Positions 10,718 through 23,995 of a stretch of DNA of 64,000 bases are shown here, piece after piece; position 1 is the first letter of the stretch, and the number at the start of each line of letters is the position of its first letter. Both the position numbers and the translations under genes were made by a program. The notes beneath the pieces are model-generated. The model saw nothing but the letters and a program-made list of their open reading frames with translations. It had not been told where the DNA came from and did no database searches. Source of the stretch: Hemileia vastatrix (Eukaryota > Basidiomycota > Pucciniomycetes > Pucciniales > Zaghouaniaceae); contig JASXTE010000008.1 of NCBI GenBank assembly GCA_030280995.1, positions 22,371,693 through 22,435,692 of the forward strand. Direction: 5' to 3'.

Positions 10718-12056
10718 TGTGGTACGCACCTCAAAGGAAGCGTGATTTTAGACCAATCAGCGCGCGTAGTCCAGGAAGAACAAAGGGGAGTTAGCGCAGC
10801 AGGAAATGTTAAAATATAATATGTATTTGTGTGTTTCAAGGAACAAAGGAAATGGAAGCGCGGAAAAAGATTAAGGGTCTGTGCGCTTGGATTTTGCAGC
10901 AAGATGTGCCGCACAATAGGGAATTGTGTATTATTAACTTAGGACTATTATGCGCTAAACAATATGGATTTGGGCTTTCCAAAAAGTATGTGTTACGCAT
11001 TAAGAAGAAATTCATGGATTAAGGACGACTCAAGTGCATGGTTTGCTGTACCCCGGCCAGTTGGGAAACTTACTGAGACAAGTAATGAAGAAGGCTAACT
11101 AGTTAAGCGAGCTGTCAGAACTATGAACCTAGTATTAAAGCAAAGAGAGTGGGGACTCAATTGTAAAACTACCCAAGAGTTAAGGCAACTAGATGCAGTG
11201 TTAGGATAAGTCAAACCTGGAACTAGCGCTGAAACAAAACAAGGTATAGTTAAAAGTGCATATGTGGAGAATCAGTGAAACAAGTTAATACCAGTGTTAG
11301 TAATTATAGGGTCTGATTTAGGCGCTGTAGTTGTTGCAAGCAGTGTAAGTAGAATACTAAAAAATTAGTCATTGTTTTACTAATGTGGCGCTAGAGTCAG
11401 CGCTGGAGATCCATTAGGGAACTGTGTCTTGAGCGCTGGAAGAATATAAAAGGAGGACTATTAGGTAGGAACAAAGAGAGAGGACTGGTCAATCTATCTA
11501 TTTAGTTAATAAAATAAGAAAAATCACATTAGTTGTCATTTTAAAAAGCAGATCATAGAAAAATCAATATAGAGATATACGTGTAGCTATAGTCATAGTA
11601 CCCAGTATAAGATATTAGATTTTTTTTGTGATTAATTGTTTGAGAGAATATTAAAAGGTATTTTCTGAGTCTTTTAGAGTTTGTGCGTCTGTGTGTGTAT
11701 TTCATATAGTATAGTGAAAGAGCACAACATAGAGAGAATATATAGATTCAGTGGGATTAACTATTATTAGAGATATTTTATTACTATAATAAGTCATATT
11801 CAAAGAGAGCGCTTCAAGAGGGAGTAGCTGTGGATAATAGCGCTTGTTAAGAATAGAAATATCCAGATAGTAATACTTGTTTTTTTCCTTATCTTTAACT
11901 CATCTCAACTTATAAACTTTCTAGTCAAATATTAGTGTTACACATTATTACACTGTCTTTAAAAATAAGAGTGGCAGGCGCTTCTTTTTATAAATTAAAA
12001 CGGAGAACCAACCCATCTCGCATTGTTTCTTTTTTAGTACTTTAGAACAGTCTACA
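10718..12056 (+). repeat. Gypsy-I 3' LTR
   Basis: Same ends (TGTGGTACGC...CTACA) and near-identical sequence to 129-1,469. The right flank ACGTGCCAGG returns directly to the Copia RT/RNase H frame. Differences from the 5' LTR are scattered substitutions. Confidence 0.93.
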
Positions 12057-14782
12057 ACGTGCCAGGAAGTTGACAGGATATGCCAAATCAGGCCTTGATC
12101 CAGCTACAAGATATGATAAAGAACCAATAATTGACAGAAATTTGAGAGGTTCCAGCAGAGGATGAGTTTTTTCCTTTAAAGACACTAAACAAAGACCCAT
12201 TGGTAAAGGTGAGTAAGAGTTAAGACCAGCTGGATTGTGTTCAATAAGAATTTTGTTGATAAGAGCTGGTTGATAGATAGTGAAACCTTTGGAACAACGT
12301 GAAACTGCTAGACCAAAAATAGAAGAGATAGCATCAGACCATTTTACCTTCAAACTACTCCCCATATCCATTTCCAACTCCCTGAAAACCGTATCATTAC
12401 TCCCTACCACCACAACATCATCTACATGAATCCACAATATTCCCTTAAAACCCTCTTTCGCTAGCACATATACACTTGCATCCTGATTGCTTGGTCTGTA
12501 ACCTAAATTTGCCAGAATTTTACTGAGATGTTTCCACCAACACCTGGCTGCTTTCTTAGTACCATAGAGAGCTTTTCTAAGTTTGCAGACATGAGTTGGA
12601 TTAACAGACTCAAAACCTTCCGGTTGATTGACATAAATTTCTTCTTCAAGATTGCTGTGGAGATAAGCTGCAGTGACGTCAAAAGTTTTGATTGGCCAGT
12701 TATAGGTAGCAGCTAGGGTGAGGATCAGATGCAGAGATGCAAAAGTGGCTGTGGGAGCAAAAGTGTCATTAAAATCAATAAATTCAATCTGTTTGAAACC
12801 CTGAGCTACATATTGTGCCTTGTGTTTGATGATCTTCCCAAATTCATCCCTTTTTAGAGCAAAAACCCATTGGGCACCTGTGACAGTTTTTCCAGGAGGA
12901 AGAGGAACAATATCCCAAACTTTCATGTTAGACATGTTGTCTAATTCTTGAAGACAAGCTGACTTCCATTTCACTGCGTCTGGACGCTTCATCGCTTGTT
13001 TGAAGGTTCGAGGTAATCGGTCAGAAAGTTCACAAGCATTATTGTTTATGAAATCAACCATGACATCTTGGGTAGCAATAGTTTCTTCTTCTGTAAAATT
13101 GCCAAATTTCAGTTGATTCAAAATAAATGCTAGGTCACCATTAGAAGGAGATGAGGCTGGATGTGAAACCGTAAGCGTTTTGGTATTGTCCTTGTCCCCT
13201 TCAGGGATGAAATTTGCCATTGCTGATTGAACAAAAGAATTAGACTCTGGGTGCCAAAAAATCCAACCTTTGCCACCATCATTAAAGCCAACAACACAGC
13301 AACGCATAGCTCGGACATCCATTCTTGTTCTTTTTTCAGTTGGAATGTGCACATATGCCCACTGACCAAAAATTTTGATAGTAGATAAATCCGCTTTTTT
13401 TTTGAAAATGATTTGGTATGGGGTACTATCAGTAACTCTCATATTTGGTAATTTATTGTGAATGAAAGAGGCCCAACAATAAGCAAAAGTCCAGAAGGTG
13501 GGGGGAAGATTTGATGCAAGAAGGATTGTTCTGGCTATTTCACCAATAGTTTCATTGAATCTTTCAGCCATTCCATTCTGTTCATGGTGATAAGGCATAG
13601 AGTGTCCATGAAGGATACCGTGTTGGGAAAGGTATTCAGAGAATTTTTTGTTCATGTATTCTTTGCCCTTATCAGTTCTTAGGATTTTTAGACGTTGTTT
13701 AGTGATGTTTTCTAAGCGAGATTTGAAATTAATAAAAGCATCAAAAACATCCGACTTCTTTTTTAGGACAAAAACTTCCCCATAAGTTGAGAAAGATTCT
13801 CTGAAAGTAGCTACATAAATTTTACTTCTATCAGTTACATCAACCATGGGCCCTACTAGATCAGAAACCACCAAATCCATGAGCTCATGGGTGCGCTTGG
13901 ATGTCTTGCACGTGTTTTTCCTTTTGCTTTTTGACATAGCACAAACATCAAAGTGTAATCTGCATGAAGGGACATAAGATGGTGCATTTTCACAAAGACC
14001 TTTTTTGGCAAGTCTTCTCAAAACCCTGGTACTTGTGTGTCCAAGACGGCGATGCCAATCCATGATTGAGTCAGGAACCGCAGTTGGATAAGGGATTTTT
14101 GAAGGGGGTGGAGGAACAAAAGGAGCAGGAAGGGTAGCAGAGGATAAAGTGTTAAAATAATTCATTTCAAAAACATTGGTCTCTAGTGAACAAGGATATA
14201 CTAGATCAACTATCCATTTATGACCAGCAGAAGATTTAAGAGCTAGAAATAATATTTTTTTGTTTTTTGAAATAACATAATCATGATTTTGTTTAAAAGA
14301 AAGAGAAATGCCATTATCTAGAAGATCAAAAAGAGAAATAAGAGTGGATTTTGCCCTATCAAAATAGAAAACACCTTTGATAGTAACTCATTCTCCATCA
14401 CTTCCTTTAATGTACATGTTTCCGTGACCAGTAATGAAAGAAGCACCAGAGCCAGTTGCAGTTTTGACTGGAATAGGAGTATCCAAAGTTCTGAAGTCAG
14501 AGAGAAGACGTACATCACCAGTGACATGATGTGTGGCACCAGAGTCAAAACACCTTGATAATCTTTACTGTCTTGCTCCTCAGTCCAGCTATCAGTACCA
14601 AAATCCATTTCTTTCAAAGAAGTAGTGAGAACATCTAGTGCTTTGCAGCTGATTTCGTTTAAGCGGGGTTTTGATGAAGTTTGAGCTGGTTGTTTTCCTT
14701 TCCTATCGTTCAGTGCCTTCCGGAAAAGGTTCATAGAGTCCTTGTTGTCACGAGCAAAAGCTTCACGTTGTCCCCAAACCGC
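12057..14782 (-). pseudogene. pol: Ty1/Copia Pol: protease, integrase, reverse transcriptase
   Basis: Reading leftwards from 14,782. The end of gag (WGQREAFARDNKDS) leads into protease motif DSGATHHVTGD near 14,560, in a frame shifted by one base (a T lost in a T-run). There is an in-frame TGA near 14,387 where Trp is expected. The main open frame (14,165-12,042) has a pre-integrase segment HRRLGHTSTRVLRR and a DDE core (DLVGPMVDV, LRTDKGKEYMN, EQNGMAERFNET). RT carries VTAAYLHSNLEEEIYVNQPEG and catalytic IHVDDVVVVGS. The frame runs to NFLAR, where Gypsy-I is inserted; the rest is at 1-128. RT and integrase catalytic residues look intact, but the element is broken. Confidence 0.9.
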
Positions 14783-15939
14783 TGTGGTACGCCCCTCGCA
14801 GGTAGCATAATTCTAGACCAATCAGCGCGCCTAGTCCAGGAAGAAGAAAGGAAGTTAGTGCAGTAGGAAGTGCTAAAATATAATATGTATTTATGTGTTT
14901 CAAAGAACAAAAAAAATGGAAGCACGGAAAAGGATTAAGGGTCTGTGCGCTTGGATTTTGTAGCAAGATGTGCCGCACAATGGGGAATTGTGTGTTATTG
15001 ATTTAGGACCGTAAAGCGCTAAACAATATGGATTTGGACTTTCCAATAATTATGTGTTACGCATTAAGAAAAGAGTTATGGCTTAAGGATGACTCAAGTG
15101 CATAGTATACTGTACCGCGGCTAGTTGGGTAACTTACTGAAACAGTTAATAAGGGAGGCTAACTAGTTAAGCGAATTGTCAGGACTATGAACTTAGTATT
15201 AAAGAAAGGAGAGTGGGGACTCAATCACAAAACTACCCAAGAGTCAATGTGGCTAGGATCAGCGTTAGAATGGGTCAAAACTGAAAATAGCGCTGAAACA
15301 AAAAAACGAAGGTATAGTCAAAAACGCATATGTGGAGTATGAGTGAAACAAGTTAATACACCACGGGAAATCTAGGGGTGAATTTCTAGCAATCCCCTCT
15401 CTTGAAATTTAGAGTGTCCCTTAATTATTCTAGGTTTTTGAATACTTTATAAACATAAGTAAATTAGAGTTAGATTTACATTTATTCTCAGATTGATTAT
15501 AGACAGAATATCAACTGATTCCAAATTATGCACAAGTTGATCCTCCAGAACTTGATTTTGGTCCTCTGTTGAGCACAAATTGAGCACAAATTGATCTAAC
15601 CTAAGCTTATGCATATATAATAATAAGGATACTTGCTCTATTAAATTTGATAATAAAATAAAATATTGGTGAATTTATATAAAAAAATTATTATGTAAGA
15701 TATTAAATTATAAATTTAGGCATCATAGAGGGCACTTAATATAACTTAACTATACTATGTGACACCTTAATACTGTATCACGCAGTTTGAAACATTTAAA
15801 ACAAAATGTGTCATGATGGGCAATGAAATTGCTTGGACAGACACTTTCAAAATTAATACTGACCATAATACACATGTATGAAACCTTGGCATCTATCCAA
15901 TAAAAGATTTTCCTTCTGATAAATGGATTTTTCTCAATT

Positions 15940-18900
15940 ACTCTCTGCTAAAAAGTGTCCTTGTGAGGTTTGTCTGACCTTCAGGGGGGTAATTTGGCCA
16001 CATCAAACTACTTCTATTTCCATGATTGACCAAAACATCATCCTCATTTCCATCTAAAGAGATGATCTCATCTGACTGTGGCTGATCAAAGGGGTCCACC
16101 ACAAGTTTAGCCAAAATTTTGGTGAACACTTTTTTGATGGATAGTGACTAACTGGTGCTTTCCGAAATTGTCCACCTGAAGTTAGGCTAAACTTCAGGAG
16201 GATAAATTTATTATGAATACCAAATTAACTGAAGAATACTTTTGCACTAGCTACTCTGCATCATAAAAGTGTCCAACTGAGGTTTAGCCATAATTCAGGT
16301 AGACAAATTTGGAAAGGCACAGTCTGATGGGTTCAATATTTATATATGGCAATAAGTATCAGTTTTTTATCAACATGGAACTAGAATTAATTTAATATGG
16401 CCAAAGTGTCCACCTGAAGTTTGGCCAAAATACAGGTGGAAATTTTTATGAGGATTACTTGATGTAATGAAGAAGACTTGCAATTACTTTCCATCATAAA
16501 ATTTTCAAACTTAAGTTTATCAAAAATTGTGGTGACACTTTTGCCAGATCAGGTCATATGGGATCAACTCTCTATATGGAAATGAGAATCAATTTTTAGT
16601 CAATCATGGCATCAGAAGTAATTTGATATAGACAAACTTTCCACCTGATTTTTGGCCAAATATAAGTTGGAAATGTTTATGAGGAATACTAGATTAACTA
16701 AAAAAGACTTGCACCCTACTACTTTCCATCATAAAAGTGTCCACCAGAAGAATTATCAAACTTGTGGTTGACACCTTTGGCCTGGTCCAGCCATATGGGA
16801 TCAATTCTGCATATGGAAATGAGGATTTAATCTGGTCAATCATGGTACTAGAAGTAATTTGATATAGACAAAGTGTCCAACTAAATATTGGAAAACAATC
16901 AGATGAATACTTCATTTAGTTTTTCAAAAAATCAAATTAAGTACAATTTTATTCCTGATGATGCCCATTTTATCCAACACCTCTTCTGAGCCTTGAAAGT
17001 AGGCATTTAGCTTGAATTTTTAATTTCATATAAAATCCCTTTTATTCAATCTATTTCTTCTTATCCCTTTCTTTCTTTTAGATATCAATTAATTTTATGT
17101 AAAACAAATCATTTTCATAATTTTTTACCTGTATTTAATAAAATTATTAAAGGTTTAACATCACCCTGTAAGAATTTGGCACATGTTTTTTTGCTATACT
17201 AATAAAAATAATAATATACTGGTGACAAAAAATTGATCAAATGATAAAATATTAATAAAACAGAAAGATCAAATACCAGTGGATATGTTTTAAAAAAATA
17301 CCAGTTGCACTGAAGAAGAGCTGCACCCTAGATACTCACCATCAAAAAAGTGACCAGCACAAGTTCGCCCAAACTTGTGCTGGACACTTTTGGTCAGGTG
17401 CAGTCATATGAGATCAATTCTCTCTATGACAATGAAAAAAATTATTTGATAAAAAACTTCACTAGAAGTAGTTTTACATAGCCAAATTTTCTACCTAGAG
17501 TTCATCCAAACCACAGGTGCACAATTTTTTATCTTTAAAAAAAAGTCAATTAATTACAATTTATCCCTGATGGCTCTCATTTGCTTCAACACCTCTACTG
17601 GCCTTTGATAGTAGGAATATTACTTGGATTTCTTTTTTCATATTTGATCCCTTTAACTTAATTTTTTATTCCTAATATTGCTTTTGGATATCAATTAATA
17701 ATTTTTAAAATAAACTATTTTCATATTTTTATACATTTATTTAATAATATTATAAATGGCATAACATCACCTGGTATGCATTTGGCACATGAGTTTTTTC
17801 TATACTTATAAAATTAATAATATAATGGTGACCAAAAATTAATCAAATGATATTAATGAGTGAGGAAAAAATATAAAGTACCAGTAGACATTTTTGTAAG
17901 AAATACTAGATGAACTGAAGAAAAATTCTACCCTAGCTACTCTCCATTATAAAAGTGTCCAGCACAAGTTCGGCCGAACCTTTGCTGGACACTTATGGTC
18001 AGGTGCAGTCAGATGGGAGCAATTCTCTCTATGGAAATGAAGATAAATTTTTGATATAAAATTACACTGGTGTATTTTGATATGGCAAACTTTTCATGCT
18101 GAAGTTTTGGTAAAGCTCAAGTGGATTTTTTTTTTATTTTTACAAAAAAGAAGATTTAGTGCAAGTTTAGCCCTGATTGTTCTAATTTAATTCAACATCT
18201 CTTTTTTCTGTTTATGGAAGGAATTTAACTTGGATTTTAATTTTCATCTTTGATTTCTTTTATTTTACTTTATTCCTCTCATATTGCTTTTAGATAGAAG
18301 TTTATTTTTTGTAAAATAAATTATTTTCATATTTTTTTACCTTTATTTAATAATATTATAAAAGGTGTAACATCACCCAGTATTCATTTGGCACACAAGT
18401 TTTTGCTATACTGATATTATTAATAATATAATGGTGACAAAAAATTAATCAATTGATAAATATGAGTGAGGCACAAAGATTTAATAGCAGTGGACATGTT
18501 TATAAGAAATTCCAGATGAATAAAAAGGACTTGCATCCTGGCTACTCTCCATGATAAAAGTGTCCAGCACAAGTTTGGCTAAACTTGTGCTGGACACTTT
18601 TTTTCAGGTGCAGTCAGATGGGATCAATTCTCTCTGTGGAAATTAAATTAAAAAAAATGCTAAATAATTACATTAGAAGTAGTTTGGTATGGCTGAATTA
18701 TCCACCTTGAGTTTTTCAAAACCTCAGGTGAAAAATTTTTTATTTTTAAAAAAAATTAAATTTTATCAAATTTAGCCCTGATGGCACCCATTTGTTTCAA
18801 CAACTCTACTGGCTCTTGAAGGCAGTAATTTTCCTTGAATTTTTCTTTTTAATATTTGATCTCTTTTACTTTACTTTTTTATCACTCATGTTACATTTGG

Positions 18901-21900
18901 ATATTAATTTATAATTTTGGAAAAAAAATTATTTTCATATTTTTTTAACATTTTTTAATAATATTATAAAAGGTGTAATATAACATGGCATGCATTTGGC
19001 GCACAAGTTTTTTCTATACTAATAAAATTAATAATATTCTAATGACAAAAAATTAATCAGATAATAAAATATGAATAACACAGAAAGATCAAATACAAGT
19101 TGAAATGTTTTAAAAAAATAACAGTTGCACTGAAGAAGACCTGCACCCTAGCTACTCTCCATCATAAAAGTGTCCAGAACAAGTTCGGCCAAACTTGTGC
19201 TGGAAACTTTTGATCAGGTGCAGTCAGATGGGATCAATTCTCTCTATGGCAATGAAAAAATTATTTGATAAGAAAATTCACTAGATGTAGTTTGATATAG
19301 CTGAATTATCCACCTAGAGTTCATCCAAACCACAGGTACACAATTTTTTATCTTTAAAAAACAGTCAATTTAGTACAAATTATCCCTGATGGCTCTAATT
19401 TGCTTCAACATCTCTACTGGCCTTTGATATTATGAATAATACTTGGATTTCTTTTTTCATATTTGATTCCTTTAACTTAATTTTTTATTCCTCATATTGC
19501 TTTTGGATATCAATTAATAATTTTGAAAATAAATTATTTTAATATTTTTATACATTTATTTAATAATATTATAAAAGGTGTAACATCACTCAGTATGCAT
19601 TTGGCACACAATTTTTTGCTATACTTATATAATTAATAATATAATTAAGACAAAAAATTAATCAAACAATATGTATGAGTGAGGAACAAAGATAAAATAC
19701 CAGTAGACATGTTTGTAAGAAATATCAGATGAACTGAAGAAAAATTCTAACTCAGCCACTCTCCATCATAGAAGTCTCCAGCAAAAGTTTGGCCGAACTT
19801 GTGCTGGACACTTTTGGTCATGTGCAGTCAGATGGGATCAATTCTCTGTATGGCAACAAAAAATTTTTTTTATCAAATTTCACTAGAAGTAGTTTGGTTT
19901 AGCTGAATCATCCACCTGCTGTTCTGCCCAATATCAGGTGTATAATTTTTTATCTTTAAAGAAAAGGTCACTTATTACAATTAAGCCCTGATGGCTCCCA
20001 TTTTCTTTAACACCTCTACTGGCTCTTGATAGCAGGAATTTTACTAGTATTTTTTTCATATTTGAACTCTTTGACTTTTATTTTACTCTTTTATTCCTCT
20101 TTTTACTTTTAAGTTTCTATTTAATTTTTGTAAAACTAATCCTTTCCATATTTATTTACGTCTATTTTAAAAAATTATTGAAGGTATAACTTCACATGGT
20201 ATGCATTTGGAACACAAGTTTTTGCTATACTAATTACATTAATAACATAATTGTGATAAATATGAAAGATACAGACTGATCAAATACCAGTAGAAATGTT
20301 TATGAGAAATACAAGATGAAGGAACTGAAGAAAATTTCCACCCAAGCTACTCTCCATCATAAAAGTGTCCAGCACAAGTTCGGCCAAACTTGTACTGGAC
20401 ACTTTTGGTCACGTGCAGTCAGATGGGATCAATTCTCTCTATTGCAACAAAAAACGTTTTTTATTAAACTTCACTATAAGTAGTTTTGTTTAGCTGAATC
20501 ATCCATCTGTCGTTCTTCCCAACCTCAGGTGTATAATTTTTTATCTTTATAAAAAAAGGTCACTTATTAAAATTTAGCCCTGATGGCTCCCATTTGTTTC
20601 AACACTTCTACTGGCTCTTAAGAGCAAGAATTTTACTAGTATTTTGTTTTTCATAATTGATCTCTTTGAGATTAATTTTACTTTTTTATTTCTCTTTTTT
20701 TTAATATCTATTTAAATTATTGTAAAGCTAATTATTTTCAGATTTTTTTACTTTTATTTCATAATACTATAAAAGGTGTAACATCACCTGGTATGCATTT
20801 GGCACATGAGTTTTTTCTATACTTATAATATTAATAATATAATGGTGAAAATAAATTAATCAAATGATATATATGAGTGAGGCACAAAGATCAAGTACCA
20901 ATGGACATGTTTATAAGAAATACCAGATTAACTGAAGAAAAATTCTACCCTAGCTACTCTTCATCATAAATGTGTCCAGCACAAGTCCAGCCGAACTTGT
21001 GCTGGACACTTTTCGTCACATGCAGTCTGGTGTGATTGATTCTCTCTCAATCATTGCACTAGAAGTTGTTTGATATGGCTAAATGGTTCTGCTGAAGTTT
21101 TGTCAAACCTCAGATTGGCACTTTTTTGTTTTTCAAAAAAGCAATTATAGTCCAAGTTTAGTGCCACAGGTGAGCGTTCACCCCAACATGTCTACTTGCT
21201 CTTGATAGCAGTAATTTTATTTTAATTTTTTATTTCATATTTGCTTCCTTTAATTTTACCTTTTTATCCCTCATATTGCTTTTGTATATCAATTTATTTT
21301 TTGTAAAACAAATCATTTTCATATTTTTTTACCTTTATTTGATAATATTATAAAAGGTGTAACATCACCCGGTAGGCATTGGGCACACGAGTTTTTGCTA
21401 TACTTATAATATTAATAACATAATGGTGCCAAAAAATCAATCAAATGATAAATATGAGTGAGGCACAAAGATCAAATACCAGTGGACATGTTTATAAGAA
21501 ATACCAGATGAACTGAAGAAAAATTCCACCCTAGCTACTCTCCATCATAAAAGTGTCCAGCACAAGTTTGGCCGAACTTGTGCTGGACACTTTTTGTCAC
21601 ATGCAGTCTGATGTGATCAATTCTCTCTATTGCAATGAAAATGAATTTTTCTTCAATAATTGCACTAGAAGTTGTTTGATATGGCTAAATTTTCATCCTG
21701 AAGTTTTGGTAAAGCTCAAGTTGATTTTTTTTTATTTTTACAAAAAAGAAATTATAGTCCAAGTTTAGTACCACTGGTGGGCGTTCACCCCATCATGTCT
21801 ACTAGCTCTTGATGGCAGGAATGTTATTTTAATTTTTTATTTCATATTTGCTTCCTTTAATTTTACCTTTTTATCCCTCATATTGCCTTTGTATATCAAT

Positions 21901-22090
21901 TTATTTTTTGTAAAACAAATCATTTTCATATTTTTTTACCTTTATTTGATAATATTATAAAAGGTGTAACATCACCCGGAATGCATTGGGCACACGAGTT
22001 TTTGCTATACTTATAATATTAATAACATAATGGTGACAAAAAATCAATCAAATGATAAATATGAGTGACGCACAAAGGTCAAATACCAAT
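15940..22090. repeat. Tandem array of about 600-bp units with 38-bp palindromes
   Basis: Eight clear units have a palindrome of arms GTGTCCAGCACAAGTT and AACTTGTGCTGGACAC around a CGGCCG-like centre, at 17,350, 17,955, 18,560, 19,170, 19,774, 20,365, 20,972 and 21,553 (spacings 581-610 bp). Each is preceded by TAGCTACTCTCCATCATAAAA and followed by GGTCAGGTGCAGTCAGATGG or a variant, and each unit has a shared AT-rich segment ending AGGTGTAACATCACCCGGTA. More degenerate units extend left to about 15,940. No coding potential. Confidence 0.93.
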
Positions 22091-23348
22091 TAATCAATAG
22101 TTCTTTTTAATATTATAAATTTTTTGATTAAATAAAATGGTAATAATGAATTATATTTTTCATCCACAATTCCACTCTAGTGATTCCCACTGCACAAAAA
22201 GGGTTCACTCAGTCCTTTCTTTACTGCTTGTGCATATATTTTATTGCCCACAGTACTACAATTATTTGTAGTGATTATCCCACATCTGATTCAGGAATAT
22301 TTTTGAACAATATAAGTTTTTTTTACAAAAGACCTTATCATATCCAATATCCCACCAAAAATACAACCTGTTTTTGTATTAAAACCCATTAATTATTAAG
22401 AAATTGTTAAAATAATTAGATTAGACCCTGGCACAGCTAGATCCATACCAACCGACCTAAAGTCTTTTTAAGATTGAAAACAATTAAATAAAATTATGAT
22501 ATCATACTAAATTATGGGCACCAACCATAATTCAGCACTTCTCATTTGCTCTGCTACAAAATGAGTGCATGTAGCATTTTTTTAACATTGGACTGTTTTT
22601 CTTCCTTCCCTCACACCTTTAGTCCAGAATGAAAATTTAGTATGAGTTTTGGTCAAGTTGGTTTGCCAGTGTTATCTGTATGCAATATGAATTCATATTG
22701 CATATTTCTATTTTTTGCATAAAATATACTTGTTAAGCATCATTTTTTTGCATTTTTCAATCATTATGCATATTTATGGATATGCATATGCATATTCATT
22801 ATACAGATTTATATGCATATTAATATATTTTATTCATATACATATATGCACCTTTTTTTTGCATATTCAATATGCATATTTTTAATGCATATTCAATATG
22901 CATATTTTTATGCATAATCACAATGCATATTTTTTATGCATATTTATTCTTCATAGTCATTATGCATACACTTTAGATAGGCATTTAACATCAATTTTTA
23001 ACATGCAATAAGTATCCACCATGCAAATTCAAATGCATATGCATCTATATCATACACACAACATATATTCAAGTTTAATATTTGAATATTAAGGTATGCT
23101 AAGTGATGTTGTTCAACCTTTTTCCAAACCTGAGATTAACTGATGTTCAATGTGGTTCCTAAGCTCTGCTCAAGGAGGGATTGTTCGGGATTCAATCTGT
23201 GACAGTTTATTTTTTCAATGTTTTTTCATCAGATTTAAAAACATATTTCTGACAGTTTCAGGATGGTTTCCCAACAGTTTCCTGACAAATTCCTGATAGT
23301 TTCAAATAGAGGGAACTGCTAGCAGTTCACCCCCAGATTTCCCGTGGT
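22091..23348. repeat. Right part of the DNA transposon, ATGCATAT-rich segment
   Basis: After the tandem array no gene is visible. From about 22,680 to 23,060 the sequence is built from repeated TATGCATATT / ATGCATATTCAAT words, a degenerate self-complementary microsatellite. From 23,160 there are repeated TTTC(C/A)TGACAGTTTC phrases running into the right terminal inverted repeat. Confidence 0.75.
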
Positions 23349-23995
23349 GATACTAGTGTTAGTAATCATAGGGTATGTTTTAGGCGGCGTAGTTGTTACA
23401 AGCAGTGTATTTAGTTTACTAATAGATTAGCTATTGTTTTACTAATATGGCACTAGAGCCAGCGCTGAAGATCCACTAGGGAACTGTGTCTTGAGTACTG
23501 GAAAAATATAAAAAGGAGGACTATTTGATAAAGATAGGGAGTCTTTTTCGAAGAGAAGAGATATATATATATAAGATAAATAGAATAGTGAATTAGAGAT
23601 ATTTTCTAAGTCTTTTATAATTTGTGCATCTGTGTGTGTATTTCATATAGCATAGTGAAAGAGCACAATATAGAGAGAATATATAGATTTAGTAGGATTG
23701 ACTATTATTAGAGTTATTTTATTGCTATAATAAGGCATATTCAAAGAGAGCGCTTCAAGAGGGAGTAGCTGTGGATATTAGCGCTTATTAAGAATAGAAA
23801 TATCCAGATAGTAATACTTGTTTTCCTGATCTCTAAAACTCATCTCTCATCTTATAAACTTTCTAATCAAACATTAGCATTACACATTATTGCACTGTCT
23901 TTAAAAATAAGAGTGGCAGGCACTTCTTTTTAGAAATTGAAGAGGAGAACCAACCCATCTCACATTGTGTCTACTGCTTAGTACTTTAGAACAGT

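Larger units (their letters stand above)
129..12056 (+). mobile_element. Gypsy-I: full-length Ty3/Gypsy LTR retrotransposon
   Basis: Two direct LTRs (129-1,469 and 10,718-12,056, about 97% identical by eye) flank an internal region with gag, protease, RT, RNase H and integrase on the plus strand and two antisense accessory genes. Target duplication ACGT is at 125-128 and 12,057-12,060, and removing the element restores a Copia reading frame. A purine tract (AGAGGGAGGA) directly precedes the right LTR. Catalytic Asp of the protease is lost and pol has frameshifts and stops, so this copy is not autonomous although fairly young. Confidence 0.93.
15359..23349. mobile_element. 8.0-kb non-autonomous DNA transposon with CACCACGGG ends (CACTA-like)
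   Basis: Left end CACCACGGGAAATCTAGGGG and right end, reverse-complemented, CACCACGGGAAATCTGGGGG. The inverted similarity continues for about 45 bp through a TAGCA motif. It is flanked by ATA at 15,356-15,358 and 23,350-23,352, while uninterrupted LTRs have a single ATA there, so the duplication is 3 bp. A CAC start and 3-bp duplication fit the CACTA (CMC/EnSpm) group, though other 3-bp superfamilies are possible. No transposase frame exists; most of the interior is tandem repeats. Confidence 0.85.

Noticed and set aside
15940..22090. CRISPR-like or satellite centromere array
   Set aside because: Units are about 600 bp with diverged interiors, flanked by TIRs and a 3-bp duplication. There are no short spacers, and the host is eukaryotic.
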